DNA from: an uncultured Actinomycetes bacterium | Lineage (GTDB): Bacteria > Actinomycetota > Actinomycetes > Nanopelagicales > Nanopelagicaceae | DNA length: 11,171 bases | Direction of reading: 5' to 3' | NCBI GenBank assembly: GCA_903844585.1 | Contig: CAIMUD010000120.1 | Span: 1 to 11,171, forward strand | Part shown: piece after piece, positions 1 to 6,541 of the stretch | Position numbering within the stretch: position 1 is the first letter of the stretch | Layout: each line of letters starts with the position of its first letter | The notes under the pieces: model-generated | What the model saw: only the letters and a program-made list of their open reading frames with translations | Databases searched by the model: none | Told to the model about the DNA's origin: nothing | Program-made: the position numbers and the translations under genes

Positions 1-431
1 ATTGGCTTGCACCACTCTTTACTGAACATGGAGAGCACACCGAGCTCCTAAAGCCTGCAGTTGTTTCAGGGCTGGCGCTACTCATGGTCGCAATCGGTGT
101 GGCAATTGCACTCTTTAAATATCAATTTGGTGAAGTAAGTAAAACAACCCCTGAAGATGTTTCAATCTTGACTCGCTTTGCGCGCCGCGATCTCGGCCAA
201 GATGCCTTTAACGAGGCGGTATTCATGCGCCCAGGCCAAGGACTTACAGCGATCTTGGTTAAGGCAGATGAGTCGGTTGTAGATGGCGCAGTTCGCGCCG
301 TTGGTTCGATGGCACTTGGATCTGGTTCTGTACTTCGCAAAATTCAGACAGGATTCGTGCGCAGTTATGCAGCACTTATTCTTGTAGGAGCAGTAGCACT
401 TATCGCAGCGATTTGGGTGGTCACGCAATGA
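1..431 (+). CDS. nuoL: NADH-quinone oxidoreductase subunit L, C-terminal end (5' partial)
   Basis: The reading frame is open from base 3 and stops with TGA at 429-431, so this is the last ~142 residues of a gene beginning upstream; the internal ATG at 84 is not the start. NuoL is the distal antiporter-like membrane subunit of complex I, which pumps protons as NADH electrons reach the quinone. Visible are a transmembrane segment (about VSGLALLMVAIGVAIALF), a polar lateral-helix-like middle, and a final hydrophobic helix ending IWVV, preceded by the QTGFVRSYA stretch typical of the NuoL tail. No key antiporter Lys/Glu can be judged because that part lies outside the window. Identity rests on this tail plus the fact that nuoM follows with a 4-nt ATGA overlap (428-431), the usual nuoL-M-N order. 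Confidence 0.9.
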   Translation, partial: WLAPLFTEHGEHTELLKPAVVSGLALLMVAIGVAIALFKYQFGEVSKTTPEDVSILTRFARRDLGQDAFNEAVFMRPGQGLTAILVKADESVVDGAVRAVGSMALGSGSVLRKIQTGFVRSYAALILVGAVALIAAIWVVTQ

Positions 432-1945
432 CGACGTTAACCATCATGGGTTTGCTCCCGCTACTTGGGGCACTTGCTATTGCTGTCGTGCCAAAGTCAA
501 ATGAGCTGCTGACAAAGCAAATTGCACTTGCAACAACAATCATTGTTGCTCTTGCTGGAATTCTTACGACAGTTAAATTCGATTTTGCGCAGACTTCGCT
601 GCAGTTTGTAGAGTCATATGACTGGATTCCTGCATTTGGAATCAAATATGCGCTGGGCGTTGATGGAATTGCTCTCGTGCTGATTCTGTTATCAGTGCTC
701 CTTGCGCCGATAGTTGTTTTGGCTGGATGGAATGAATCAGAAGGCGGACGTTGGGGAGCAAAAACTTTCTACATTTTGCTACTCACTCTTGAAACGATGA
801 TGATTGGTGTATTTGCATCAACAGATGTTTTCTTGTTCTATGTATTTTTCGAAGCAATGTTGATTCCTGTGTATTTTCTTATCGGTGGGTATGGCACAGG
901 GGAGCGCGCAGCTGCTGCAGTGAAGTTCCTTTTGTACAGTCTTCTCGGTGGACTTTTGATGCTCGCATCAATTATTGGTCTTTATGTGATTTCAGGACGC
1001 AACGGTGCCCACACATTTGATATTAACGAACTTTCAAAACTGAGCCAAGTCATGAGTCCAACAACCCAGAACTTGTTATTCCTTGGATTCTTCATTGCAT
1101 TTGCAATTAAAGCTCCGATTTGGCCACTACATACATGGCTTCCTGATGCGGCTCAATCTGCAACTCCAGGAACATCAGTACTCCTACTGGGAGTTCTGGA
1201 TAAGGTCGGAACTTTCGGAATGATCCGCTATTGCCTCACACTATTCCCCGATGCAAGCAAGACTTTTACGCCAGTAATCATCGTGTTTGCAGTTATTTCA
1301 ATTCTTTACGGAGCCTTCCTTGCAATTGGTGCACGTGACATTAAGCGCCTCATTGCGTATACATCGATTTCACACTTTGGATTCATCACTATGGGAATTT
1401 TTGCGATGACTTCACAAGCACAAAGTGGAGCAACTCTATATATGTTTAACCACGGTTTTTCTACGGCAGCGCTTTTCTTAGTTGCTGGTTGGATGATTTC
1501 TCGCCGCAAGTCATCAACAATTGCAGACTTCGGCGGATTACAACGTGTGACGCCTGTAATGGCATGGAGCTTCTTTATTGCTGGAATGTCGAGCCTTGCA
1601 CTTCCAGGTCTTTCAAGTTTCGTAAGTGAATTCCTCGTACTTGTCGGAACATTTACTCGGTATCCAGTAGCTGCCATTATCGCAACCTTTGGAATCGTTC
1701 TTGCAGCTCTCTACATTTTGATTCCTGTTCAGCGCGCACTTCATGGGCCGACAACTCCAGGCAATGAAAACCTTCCTGACTTAAATATCCGCGAAAAGAT
1801 TGCGATTGCACCAGTGATTGCAGTCATCGTTGTTCTAGGTTTCTATCCATCACCGCTGCTGAAAATAATTAATCCAGCTGCTGCTCACGTTGTAACTCAG
1901 CAAGGATTTAGCGATCCAGCTCCCACATCGATTGAGGACAAATAA
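428..1945 (+). CDS. nuoM: NADH-quinone oxidoreductase subunit M
   Basis: This is a full-length 505-residue, very hydrophobic protein of about 14 membrane helices, one of the three antiporter-like proton-pumping subunits of complex I in the cytoplasmic membrane. Landmark residues are present at nearly the spacing of E. coli NuoM: Glu142 in FFEAMLIP (E. coli Glu144), Lys228 in FAIKAPIWPLHTWLPDA (Lys234), Lys259 in LDKVGTFG (Lys265) and Glu401 in SFVSEF (Glu407). The start is taken as ATG 428, overlapping the nuoL stop as ATGA, with a GGTGG-like ribosome site about 7 nt upstream; a longer version from TTG 413 adds only five residues and is less likely. The stop TAA overlaps the nuoN ATG by one base. 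All four proton-path charges are intact, so a working pump subunit is expected. Confidence 0.97.
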   Translation: MTTLTIMGLLPLLGALAIAVVPKSNELLTKQIALATTIIVALAGILTTVKFDFAQTSLQFVESYDWIPAFGIKYALGVDGIALVLILLSVLLAPIVVLAGWNESEGGRWGAKTFYILLLTLETMMIGVFASTDVFLFYVFFEAMLIPVYFLIGGYGTGERAAAAVKFLLYSLLGGLLMLASIIGLYVISGRNGAHTFDINELSKLSQVMSPTTQNLLFLGFFIAFAIKAPIWPLHTWLPDAAQSATPGTSVLLLGVLDKVGTFGMIRYCLTLFPDASKTFTPVIIVFAVISILYGAFLAIGARDIKRLIAYTSISHFGFITMGIFAMTSQAQSGATLYMFNHGFSTAALFLVAGWMISRRKSSTIADFGGLQRVTPVMAWSFFIAGMSSLALPGLSSFVSEFLVLVGTFTRYPVAAIIATFGIVLAALYILIPVQRALHGPTTPGNENLPDLNIREKIAIAPVIAVIVVLGFYPSPLLKIINPAAAHVVTQQGFSDPAPTSIEDK

Positions 1946-3465
1946 TGATGGGCTTTACAGCGCCAACACTTGATTACTTACTGCTAGCGCCAATATTGGT
2001 TGTGCTTGGTGGCGCACTTATCGGTGTTCTGATTGAAGCTTTTGCTCCCCGAGCAGCTCGCGCTTCATCGCATCTATTTATTACTTTGGCTTCCCTTGTT
2101 ACAGCCCTCGCCTTCATTATTCGTAACCATTCAAAATCTTCAGTAACTGCGGCTATGGGTTCTGTTGCAATTGATGGTGCTGGCGTACTGCTTCAAGCTT
2201 CTGTACTGATCATTGCAATCATTTCAGTTTTCTTACTCGCAGACCAAGAAAACTTCACAGCACTTGCTGCCGCAATTCCTGGATCAGATGAAGAGCGAGT
2301 TTCTCTCAATCAGGATTTAAGAGTTACTGAGGTTTACCCACTTACACTTTTTGCTGTCGCGGGAATGCTTCTCTTCCCTGTATCTACCGATTTAATTACT
2401 CTCTTCGTGGCGCTAGAAATGCTTTCGTTGCCGCTCTATCTTCTCGCCGGACTTTCTCGCCGCCGTAGATTGATGTCTCAAGAATCTGCACTCAAGTATT
2501 TCTTACTTGGAGCATTCTCATCAGCCTTCTTCTTATTTGGCGTTGCCTATCTTTATGGATATTCATCCTCAATAACTTTTATTGGTTTGCACGACGCGGT
2601 TGTAGGTGGCTCTGGCAACGATATTTTCCTTCTCCTTGGAATCGCCTTTCTTTCAGTAGGACTTCTATTTAAAGTGGGTGCTGTGCCTTTTCACGCTTGG
2701 GCGCCAGATGTTTATCAAGGAGCACCAACAGCTGTTACAGCTTTTATGGCGGCTGCTACAAAAGTTGCTGCCTTCGGTGCAATGCTTCGTATCTACTACG
2801 TTTCATTTGCTGAAGATTACTTACAGTGGAAACCTGCTCTTACGCTGATTGCAATCATCACTATGGTTTTTGGGTCACTTGTTGCAATCGCGCAGCGAGA
2901 TGTAAAGCGCATGCTCGCTTACTCATCTATCGCGCACGCTGGTTTCTTGCTCTCAGGTGTAGTAGCTCTTAACAAGGCCGGCCTTGATGCATCTATTTTC
3001 TACCTATTTGCATATGGCATAGCCACCGTCGGTGCATTTGCAGTTGTGACTCTTGTACGCGATTCAGCGGGAGAAGTAACTGATCTCAATCGCTGGAGCG
3101 GTCTAGGAAAGCGTTCTCCTCTTGTGGCAACAGCATTTGCAGGATTCCTACTTGCCTTTGCCGGAATACCACTTACTAGTGGATTTATTGGAAAGTTTTC
3201 TATCTTCTCTGCAGCTTATGAAAGTGGATCAATAGCCCTGCTGATTGCCGGCGTCCTTTCCTCGGCTATTGCTGCCTTCTTCTATATTCGCGTAATTGTT
3301 CTTATGTTCTTTAAAGATCAGGCAGAAGATGGAACAAGCGTTGTTATTCCATCAATTTATACACAGATCGCGATAGTTACATCATTTGCCGTAACTTTTG
3401 TTCTTGGTCTTTACCCAACGCCACTTATTAACTTCATTGCAAATACAGCAACCTTCTTACGCTAA
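1945..3465 (+). CDS. nuoN: NADH-quinone oxidoreductase subunit N
   Basis: This 506-residue polytopic membrane protein is the third antiporter-like subunit of complex I. Conserved charges match E. coli NuoN: Glu158 in ALEMLSLPLYLLAG (E. coli Glu133), Lys243 in LLFKVGAVPFHAWAPD (Lys217), Lys273 in ATKVAAFG (Lys247) and Lys417 in GFIGKF (Lys395). The KYFLLGAFSSAFFLFG segment is also characteristic of the family. The shift of about 25 residues relative to E. coli suggests a slightly longer N-terminal half, including a polar loop at about 101-128. The start ATG 1945 overlaps the nuoM stop (TAATG) and has GAGG at 1934-1937 about 7 nt upstream; the second ATG at 1948 is the only real alternative. 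It is last of the nuo genes and is coupled by another TAATG to the prenyl synthase. Confidence 0.97.
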   Translation: MMGFTAPTLDYLLLAPILVVLGGALIGVLIEAFAPRAARASSHLFITLASLVTALAFIIRNHSKSSVTAAMGSVAIDGAGVLLQASVLIIAIISVFLLADQENFTALAAAIPGSDEERVSLNQDLRVTEVYPLTLFAVAGMLLFPVSTDLITLFVALEMLSLPLYLLAGLSRRRRLMSQESALKYFLLGAFSSAFFLFGVAYLYGYSSSITFIGLHDAVVGGSGNDIFLLLGIAFLSVGLLFKVGAVPFHAWAPDVYQGAPTAVTAFMAAATKVAAFGAMLRIYYVSFAEDYLQWKPALTLIAIITMVFGSLVAIAQRDVKRMLAYSSIAHAGFLLSGVVALNKAGLDASIFYLFAYGIATVGAFAVVTLVRDSAGEVTDLNRWSGLGKRSPLVATAFAGFLLAFAGIPLTSGFIGKFSIFSAAYESGSIALLIAGVLSSAIAAFFYIRVIVLMFFKDQAEDGTSVVIPSIYTQIAIVTSFAVTFVLGLYPTPLINFIANTATFLR

Positions 3466-4454
3466 TGTCAACATTTGGCATTCCCGAAGTAGCACCTGCT
3501 CTAGAAGCAGATCTTTCTCGTGGAATGCAAGCGGTTGAAGCCTTACTTCGCGAACACATTAAAGGCGAATACCCACTTGTGGAAGAGACATCTCGCCATT
3601 TGGTTGAAGCCGGCGGAAAGCGTCTACGACCACTGCTAACTCTTATAACTTCGCACTTTGGCAACCCAGAGAAAAAGGGGATAGTTGAAGCAGCAGTTGT
3701 TTGTGAGTTAACGCATCTTGCAACGCTCTATCACGATGATGTTATGGATGAGGCGCCACTTCGCCGAGGAGTAGAGAGCGCGAATAATCGTTGGGGAAAT
3801 ACAGTCGCAATTCTTACCGGTGATTATCTTTTCTCTAAAGCTTCTGACTTACTTGCAGACCTTGGGCCTGAAGCTGTGCGACTTCAAGCAAAAACATTTG
3901 AACGCCTTGTCATTGGACAGATTATGGAGACTCAAGGGCCGCAAAACGGTGAAGATCCACTAGAGCATTATTTGCGCGTTGTTGCAGATAAGACTGGCTC
4001 TTTGATTTCAACAAGCGCAAGATTCGGTGCACTCCTGGCTGGTGCCCCCCGCGATGTAGTTTCAACTCTTACTGAGTTTGGTGAGCAAATTGGAGTTGCA
4101 TTCCAATTAGCAGATGATGTGATCGATATTGCAAGTGAATCCAACCAGTCAGGGAAAACGCCGGGTACTGATTTAAGAGAAGGCGTACCAACGCTCGTAA
4201 CTCTCAACGTCATGAAGTCTACGAATACTGCTGATAAAGATTTAAAGAAATTACTAAGTAAGCCAATTCATGATGAAAAGACTGTAAAGCAAGTGCTTAA
4301 AGCCCTTCGTTCACATGTTGCTCTTGAACAATCTCGTGAGCAACTGCTACAAATCGCAAAACAGGCAAGAACTTCACTTGGGCCGCTCCCAGTGACCGAT
4401 GCAACGGGAGCACTTTTCTCATTATGTGATGCTGTGATTGACCGCTCGGTTTGA
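3465..4454 (+). CDS. Long-chain polyprenyl diphosphate synthase (trans, GrcC/IspB-like)
   Basis: The 329-residue protein condenses isopentenyl diphosphate units onto an allylic primer to build the isoprenoid tail of the respiratory quinone, menaquinone in most actinobacteria. Seen in order: GGKRLRP (50-56, substrate-binding Lys/Arg), the first Asp-rich motif DDVMD with following RR (91-95, 100-101), GDYLFSKA (119-126), the second Asp-rich motif DDVID (217-221) and the GKTPGTDLREG loop (230-240). The fifth residue before the first motif is Ala (LATLYHDD), a small residue; in this family small residues there permit long products, whereas bulky aromatics stop at C15-C20. Heptaprenyl to nonaprenyl is therefore likely, but exact length cannot be read. 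The ATG overlaps the nuoN stop by one base with no separate ribosome site, so translation is probably coupled to nuoN and supply of quinone tail is tied to complex I expression. Its last 33 bases overlap rarD on the other strand. Confidence 0.93.
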   Translation: MSTFGIPEVAPALEADLSRGMQAVEALLREHIKGEYPLVEETSRHLVEAGGKRLRPLLTLITSHFGNPEKKGIVEAAVVCELTHLATLYHDDVMDEAPLRRGVESANNRWGNTVAILTGDYLFSKASDLLADLGPEAVRLQAKTFERLVIGQIMETQGPQNGEDPLEHYLRVVADKTGSLISTSARFGALLAGAPRDVVSTLTEFGEQIGVAFQLADDVIDIASESNQSGKTPGTDLREGVPTLVTLNVMKSTNTADKDLKKLLSKPIHDEKTVKQVLKALRSHVALEQSREQLLQIAKQARTSLGPLPVTDATGALFSLCDAVIDRSV

Positions 4455-5312
4455 GCGAAATAGATCTGTTGCAAGCACTACAAGCGCAATCCAAATAATT
4501 ACAAAGCCAGCCCAACGCGCTGCAGGCATATTTTCATGCAGTACCCAAACACCGAGTGCAAACTGAAGTGTTGGAGTTATATATTGCAGGAGTCCAATGA
4601 TTGTGAATGGCAACCTTGTTGTTGCTCCATTGAATAGCAATAAAGGAATGGCAGTGACGGCGCCCGCACTGATTATGAGAGTTGTAGCCATGACTCCATG
4701 ACCAAACTGACCCTTGCCATGTGCACCTAGGAATAATAAATAAACAAGGTATGGAACAGATGAAATCATCGTTTCGATTGTGAGGCCTTCGAGTGCACCA
4801 AGGCCAAGTGTCTTTTTGATGAACCCGTAACTACCCCAAGAGAGGGCAAGAGCTATTGCAATCCATGGAAGTCTTCCATAGTCGATGGTAAGGATGAGTA
4901 CTCCAGTTGAAGCGATTGCGATTGAAATCCATTGCAGTCTTCGCATCTTTTCTTGGAGAAAAATTACCCCCATGGCAATGATGATTACCGGGTTAATGTA
5001 GTAACCAAGTGAAGCTTCAACAACATGGCCATTATTGGTCGCCCAGATATAAACAAGCCAATTTATTGAAATAAGAATAGAAGTTGAAAAAAGTTTGAGA
5101 GCCACATGTTTGCGTTTAAATGTTGCAAGTGTGGTTTTAAGTGATTTAGTTATCGCAAGAATGATTACGCAAAATACAACTGTCCATACTGCACGGTGAG
5201 ACACGATTTCTAGAGGATTAGCTGGCTTGAGTAAAGGCCAATACAACGGGAATAACCCCCACAATGTGTAGGCACTCACTCCAAAGAGAAGGCCGACTCT
5301 GTCTTTATTCAA
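4422..5312 (-). CDS. rarD: RarD-type EamA/DMT-family membrane transporter
   Basis: This 296-residue protein has about ten hydrophobic helices, the usual size of the drug/metabolite transporter (EamA) superfamily. Signature stretches of the RarD branch are visible: SHRAVW (38-43), NWLVYIWATNNGHVVEASLGYYINP (84-108), LLFNGATTRLPF (225-236), LQYITPT (242-248) and the GVWVLHE segment (254-260). RarD is named for chloramphenicol sensitivity in Pseudomonas, but natural substrates of most members are unknown, so only a permease role is claimed. The start is TTG at 5312, immediately after the TAA of yajQ with no base between, and MNKDRVGLLFGVSAY fits the family N-terminus; no independent ribosome site is seen, which suggests coupling to yajQ. 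The 3' end lies inside the 3' end of the convergent prenyl synthase (33-nt overlap). Confidence 0.9.
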   Translation of the reverse strand: MNKDRVGLLFGVSAYTLWGLFPLYWPLLKPANPLEIVSHRAVWTVVFCVIILAITKSLKTTLATFKRKHVALKLFSTSILISINWLVYIWATNNGHVVEASLGYYINPVIIIAMGVIFLQEKMRRLQWISIAIASTGVLILTIDYGRLPWIAIALALSWGSYGFIKKTLGLGALEGLTIETMISSVPYLVYLLFLGAHGKGQFGHGVMATTLIISAGAVTAIPLLLFNGATTRLPFTIIGLLQYITPTLQFALGVWVLHENMPAARWAGFVIIWIALVVLATDLFRSNRAVNHSIT

Positions 5313-5801
5313 TTAACGAAAGTTCACAAACTGAACTGCAAAATCCCACTTAGCTTCTTTGATCATTGAAATCGTGTCCTGAAGATCATCACGGCTCTTA
5401 CTTGTTACGCGAAGTTCATCGCCCTGAATTTGTGACTTCACAGATTTTGGACCTTCATCACGTAAGAACTTTGCGATCTTCTTGGCGTTCTCAGTAGAAA
5501 TTCCCTCTTTTAGCGGAGATGAGATTTTGTAAATCTTTCCTGAAAGTTGCGGCTCAGAAGGATCGATGTGTTTTAGGGATACTCCACGTTTGATCATCTT
5601 ATCTTTGACTACATCTAGCGTTGCTTTAGCTCTCTCCTCAGTATCTGCCTCGATACTTATTTTTTCACCTTCAAGCTCGATCTTTGCACCTGTGTTTTTG
5701 AAGTCAAAGCGGGTATCGATTTCACGAATAGCTTGGTTAATCGCGTTATCTAGCTCCATGCGATCAATCTTTGAAACTACGTCGAAACTTGCATCTGCCA
5801 C
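5313..5801 (-). CDS. yajQ: YajQ family nucleotide-binding protein
   Basis: This 162-residue cytoplasmic protein has the family's exact usual length. It shows the YajQ signatures SFDVVSKIDRMELDNAINQ at the N-terminus, RFDFKNTGAKIE (31-42), the GISTENAKKIAKFLRDEGPKSVKSQIQG block in the second half, and the C-terminal WDFAVQFVNFR. Family members fold as two ferredoxin-like domains and bind nucleotides or RNA; a Xanthomonas member is a cyclic-di-GMP effector. Whether that holds here cannot be read from sequence. The start is GTG 5801 with a strong AGGGGG ribosome site (minus strand, 5814-5809) 7 nt upstream. It is first in a two-gene minus-strand unit with rarD. Confidence 0.95.
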   Translation of the reverse strand: MADASFDVVSKIDRMELDNAINQAIREIDTRFDFKNTGAKIELEGEKISIEADTEERAKATLDVVKDKMIKRGVSLKHIDPSEPQLSGKIYKISSPLKEGISTENAKKIAKFLRDEGPKSVKSQIQGDELRVTSKSRDDLQDTISMIKEAKWDFAVQFVNFR

Positions 5802-5838
5802 GGCGAAACCCCCTGAAGTCTTATCAAAATTATTCGGC

Positions 5839-5845
5839 TAGTGTA
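5839..5845. promoter_or_regulatory. Candidate shared bidirectional -10 element between yajQ and copC
   Basis: The 7-mer TAGTGTA reads as a -10 hexamer on both strands: TAGTGT forward (5839-5844) and TACACT reverse (5845-5840), both fitting TAnnnT. Forward initiation about 7 nt downstream (about 5851) leaves almost no leader before copC GTG 5856, and no ribosome site precedes that GTG, so copC may be leaderless. Reverse initiation near 5833 would give yajQ a leader of about 30 nt containing its AGGGGG site. Neither direction has a convincing -35. This is inferred from sequence only. Confidence 0.4.
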
Positions 5846-5855
5846 CCTTTTCTAG

Positions 5856-6371
5856 GTGAAGAGAATCCTCGTAACGTTCGCACTCCTTGTACCGTCACTT
5901 TTAACTTTTTCTACGCCCTTAGCCTTGGCACATGCCCAAGTAGTAGCTCAAAGCCCCGCACCAAGCAGTGAAGTTTCGGCACTCCCATCTAAAGTCGAAA
6001 TAACTTTTAACGAGAAGCTAATTTCTTTGGGTGATGGAAATCAACTTCAAATGCTCGATCCCCAGGGCAACGAAGTGACAATGGGGGATTTAGTAACTTC
6101 AGGAACTTCGATCTCACGAGAATTAAATCCTGCAACTAAACCAGGTGAATATTACGTTTCTTATCGCGCTGTATCGGCTGATGGACATGTTGTTGCCGGA
6201 GAATACACATTTAATTTAATTGAAAATAAAGTCCCTGCTATTGCGATTGCCCCACCACCAGCAGAAGATGAAAGTGGTGAAACGGGTCGCAATTTATTAA
6301 TAAGTCTTGTTATTTTTGGATTACTTCTTGCGGTTGGCTTCTTCTTTTGGAGATCTCGAGCAAAGAAATAG
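5856..6371 (+). CDS. copC: CopC/YobA-type copper-binding protein, membrane-anchored
   Basis: This 171-residue exported protein has an N-terminal signal peptide (KR followed by a hydrophobic core, cleavage expected after LALA), a single CopC Ig-like domain, a Pro/Glu-rich linker (about 127-143) and a C-terminal membrane helix (about 147-165) followed by WRSRAKK. Cleavage before His26 would leave His as residue 1. With Asp109 and His111 in SADGHVVAGEY this reproduces the CopC Cu(II) site (His1, Asp83, His85 in the classic protein; here mature numbering 1, 84, 86). The Met-rich Cu(I) site of Pseudomonas CopC is absent, with only two scattered Met, so a Cu(II)-only binder held at the outer face of the membrane is inferred. 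No CopD partner lies next to it. The start is GTG 5856 with no ribosome site, possibly on a leaderless message. It is likely monocistronic, as a tRNA follows. Confidence 0.87.
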   Translation: MKRILVTFALLVPSLLTFSTPLALAHAQVVAQSPAPSSEVSALPSKVEITFNEKLISLGDGNQLQMLDPQGNEVTMGDLVTSGTSISRELNPATKPGEYYVSYRAVSADGHVVAGEYTFNLIENKVPAIAIAPPPAEDESGETGRNLLISLVIFGLLLAVGFFFWRSRAKK

Positions 6372-6393
6372 GCAATTACCCCCTCATAGTATT

Positions 6394-6422
6394 TTGAGGT
6401 AATCTTTGGCCCGCCGTAAACG
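6394..6422 (+). promoter_or_regulatory. Candidate promoter for tRNA-Tyr
   Basis: TTGAGG (6394-6399) and TAAACG (6417-6422) are separated by 17 nt, and initiation about 7 nt downstream would fall just before the tRNA at 6432. The -35 is a good match, but the -10 lacks the final T. An imperfect inverted repeat (ATTA + CCTCA, 6375-6386, against TGAGG + TAAT, 6395-6403, with a 3-C bulge) overlaps the -35 and could instead be a weak terminator of copC. Confidence 0.35.
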
Positions 6423-6431
6423 CACGACCTT

Positions 6432-6516
6432 GGCGGGTTGCCCGAGCGGCCAATGGGAGGGGACTGTAAATGCCCCGGCTCTGCCTTCGAAGGTTCAAAT
6501 CCTTCACCCGCCACCA
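6432..6516 (+). tRNA. tRNA-Tyr (anticodon GTA)
   Basis: This is a class II tRNA with a long variable arm. The acceptor GGCGGGT (6432-6438) pairs with ACCCGCC (6506-6512), followed by discriminator A and an encoded CCA (6514-6516). The anticodon loop CTGTAAA (6464-6470) gives GTA. The variable arm GGC-TCT-GCC (6477-6485) and T arm GAAGG/CCTTC around TTCAAAT (6489-6505) are sound. The anticodon stem is odd: GGGGA on the 5' side faces T-G-CCCC on the 3' side, so G6472 is either bulged or opposite G6462. It reads charged tyrosine codons TAC/TAT. Confidence 0.95.
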
Positions 6517-6541
6517 CATCTTTAACTAAACTAAGAAGACC

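Noticed and set aside
413..427. TTG 413 as the nuoM start
   Set aside because: It adds five residues inside the nuoL end; ATG 428 forms the usual ATGA overlap and has a suitable ribosome site.
1306..1677. 123-codon minus-strand open frame inside nuoM
   Set aside because: It is antisense to a confidently identified gene, with no family features or ribosome site; a shadow of nuoM codon usage.
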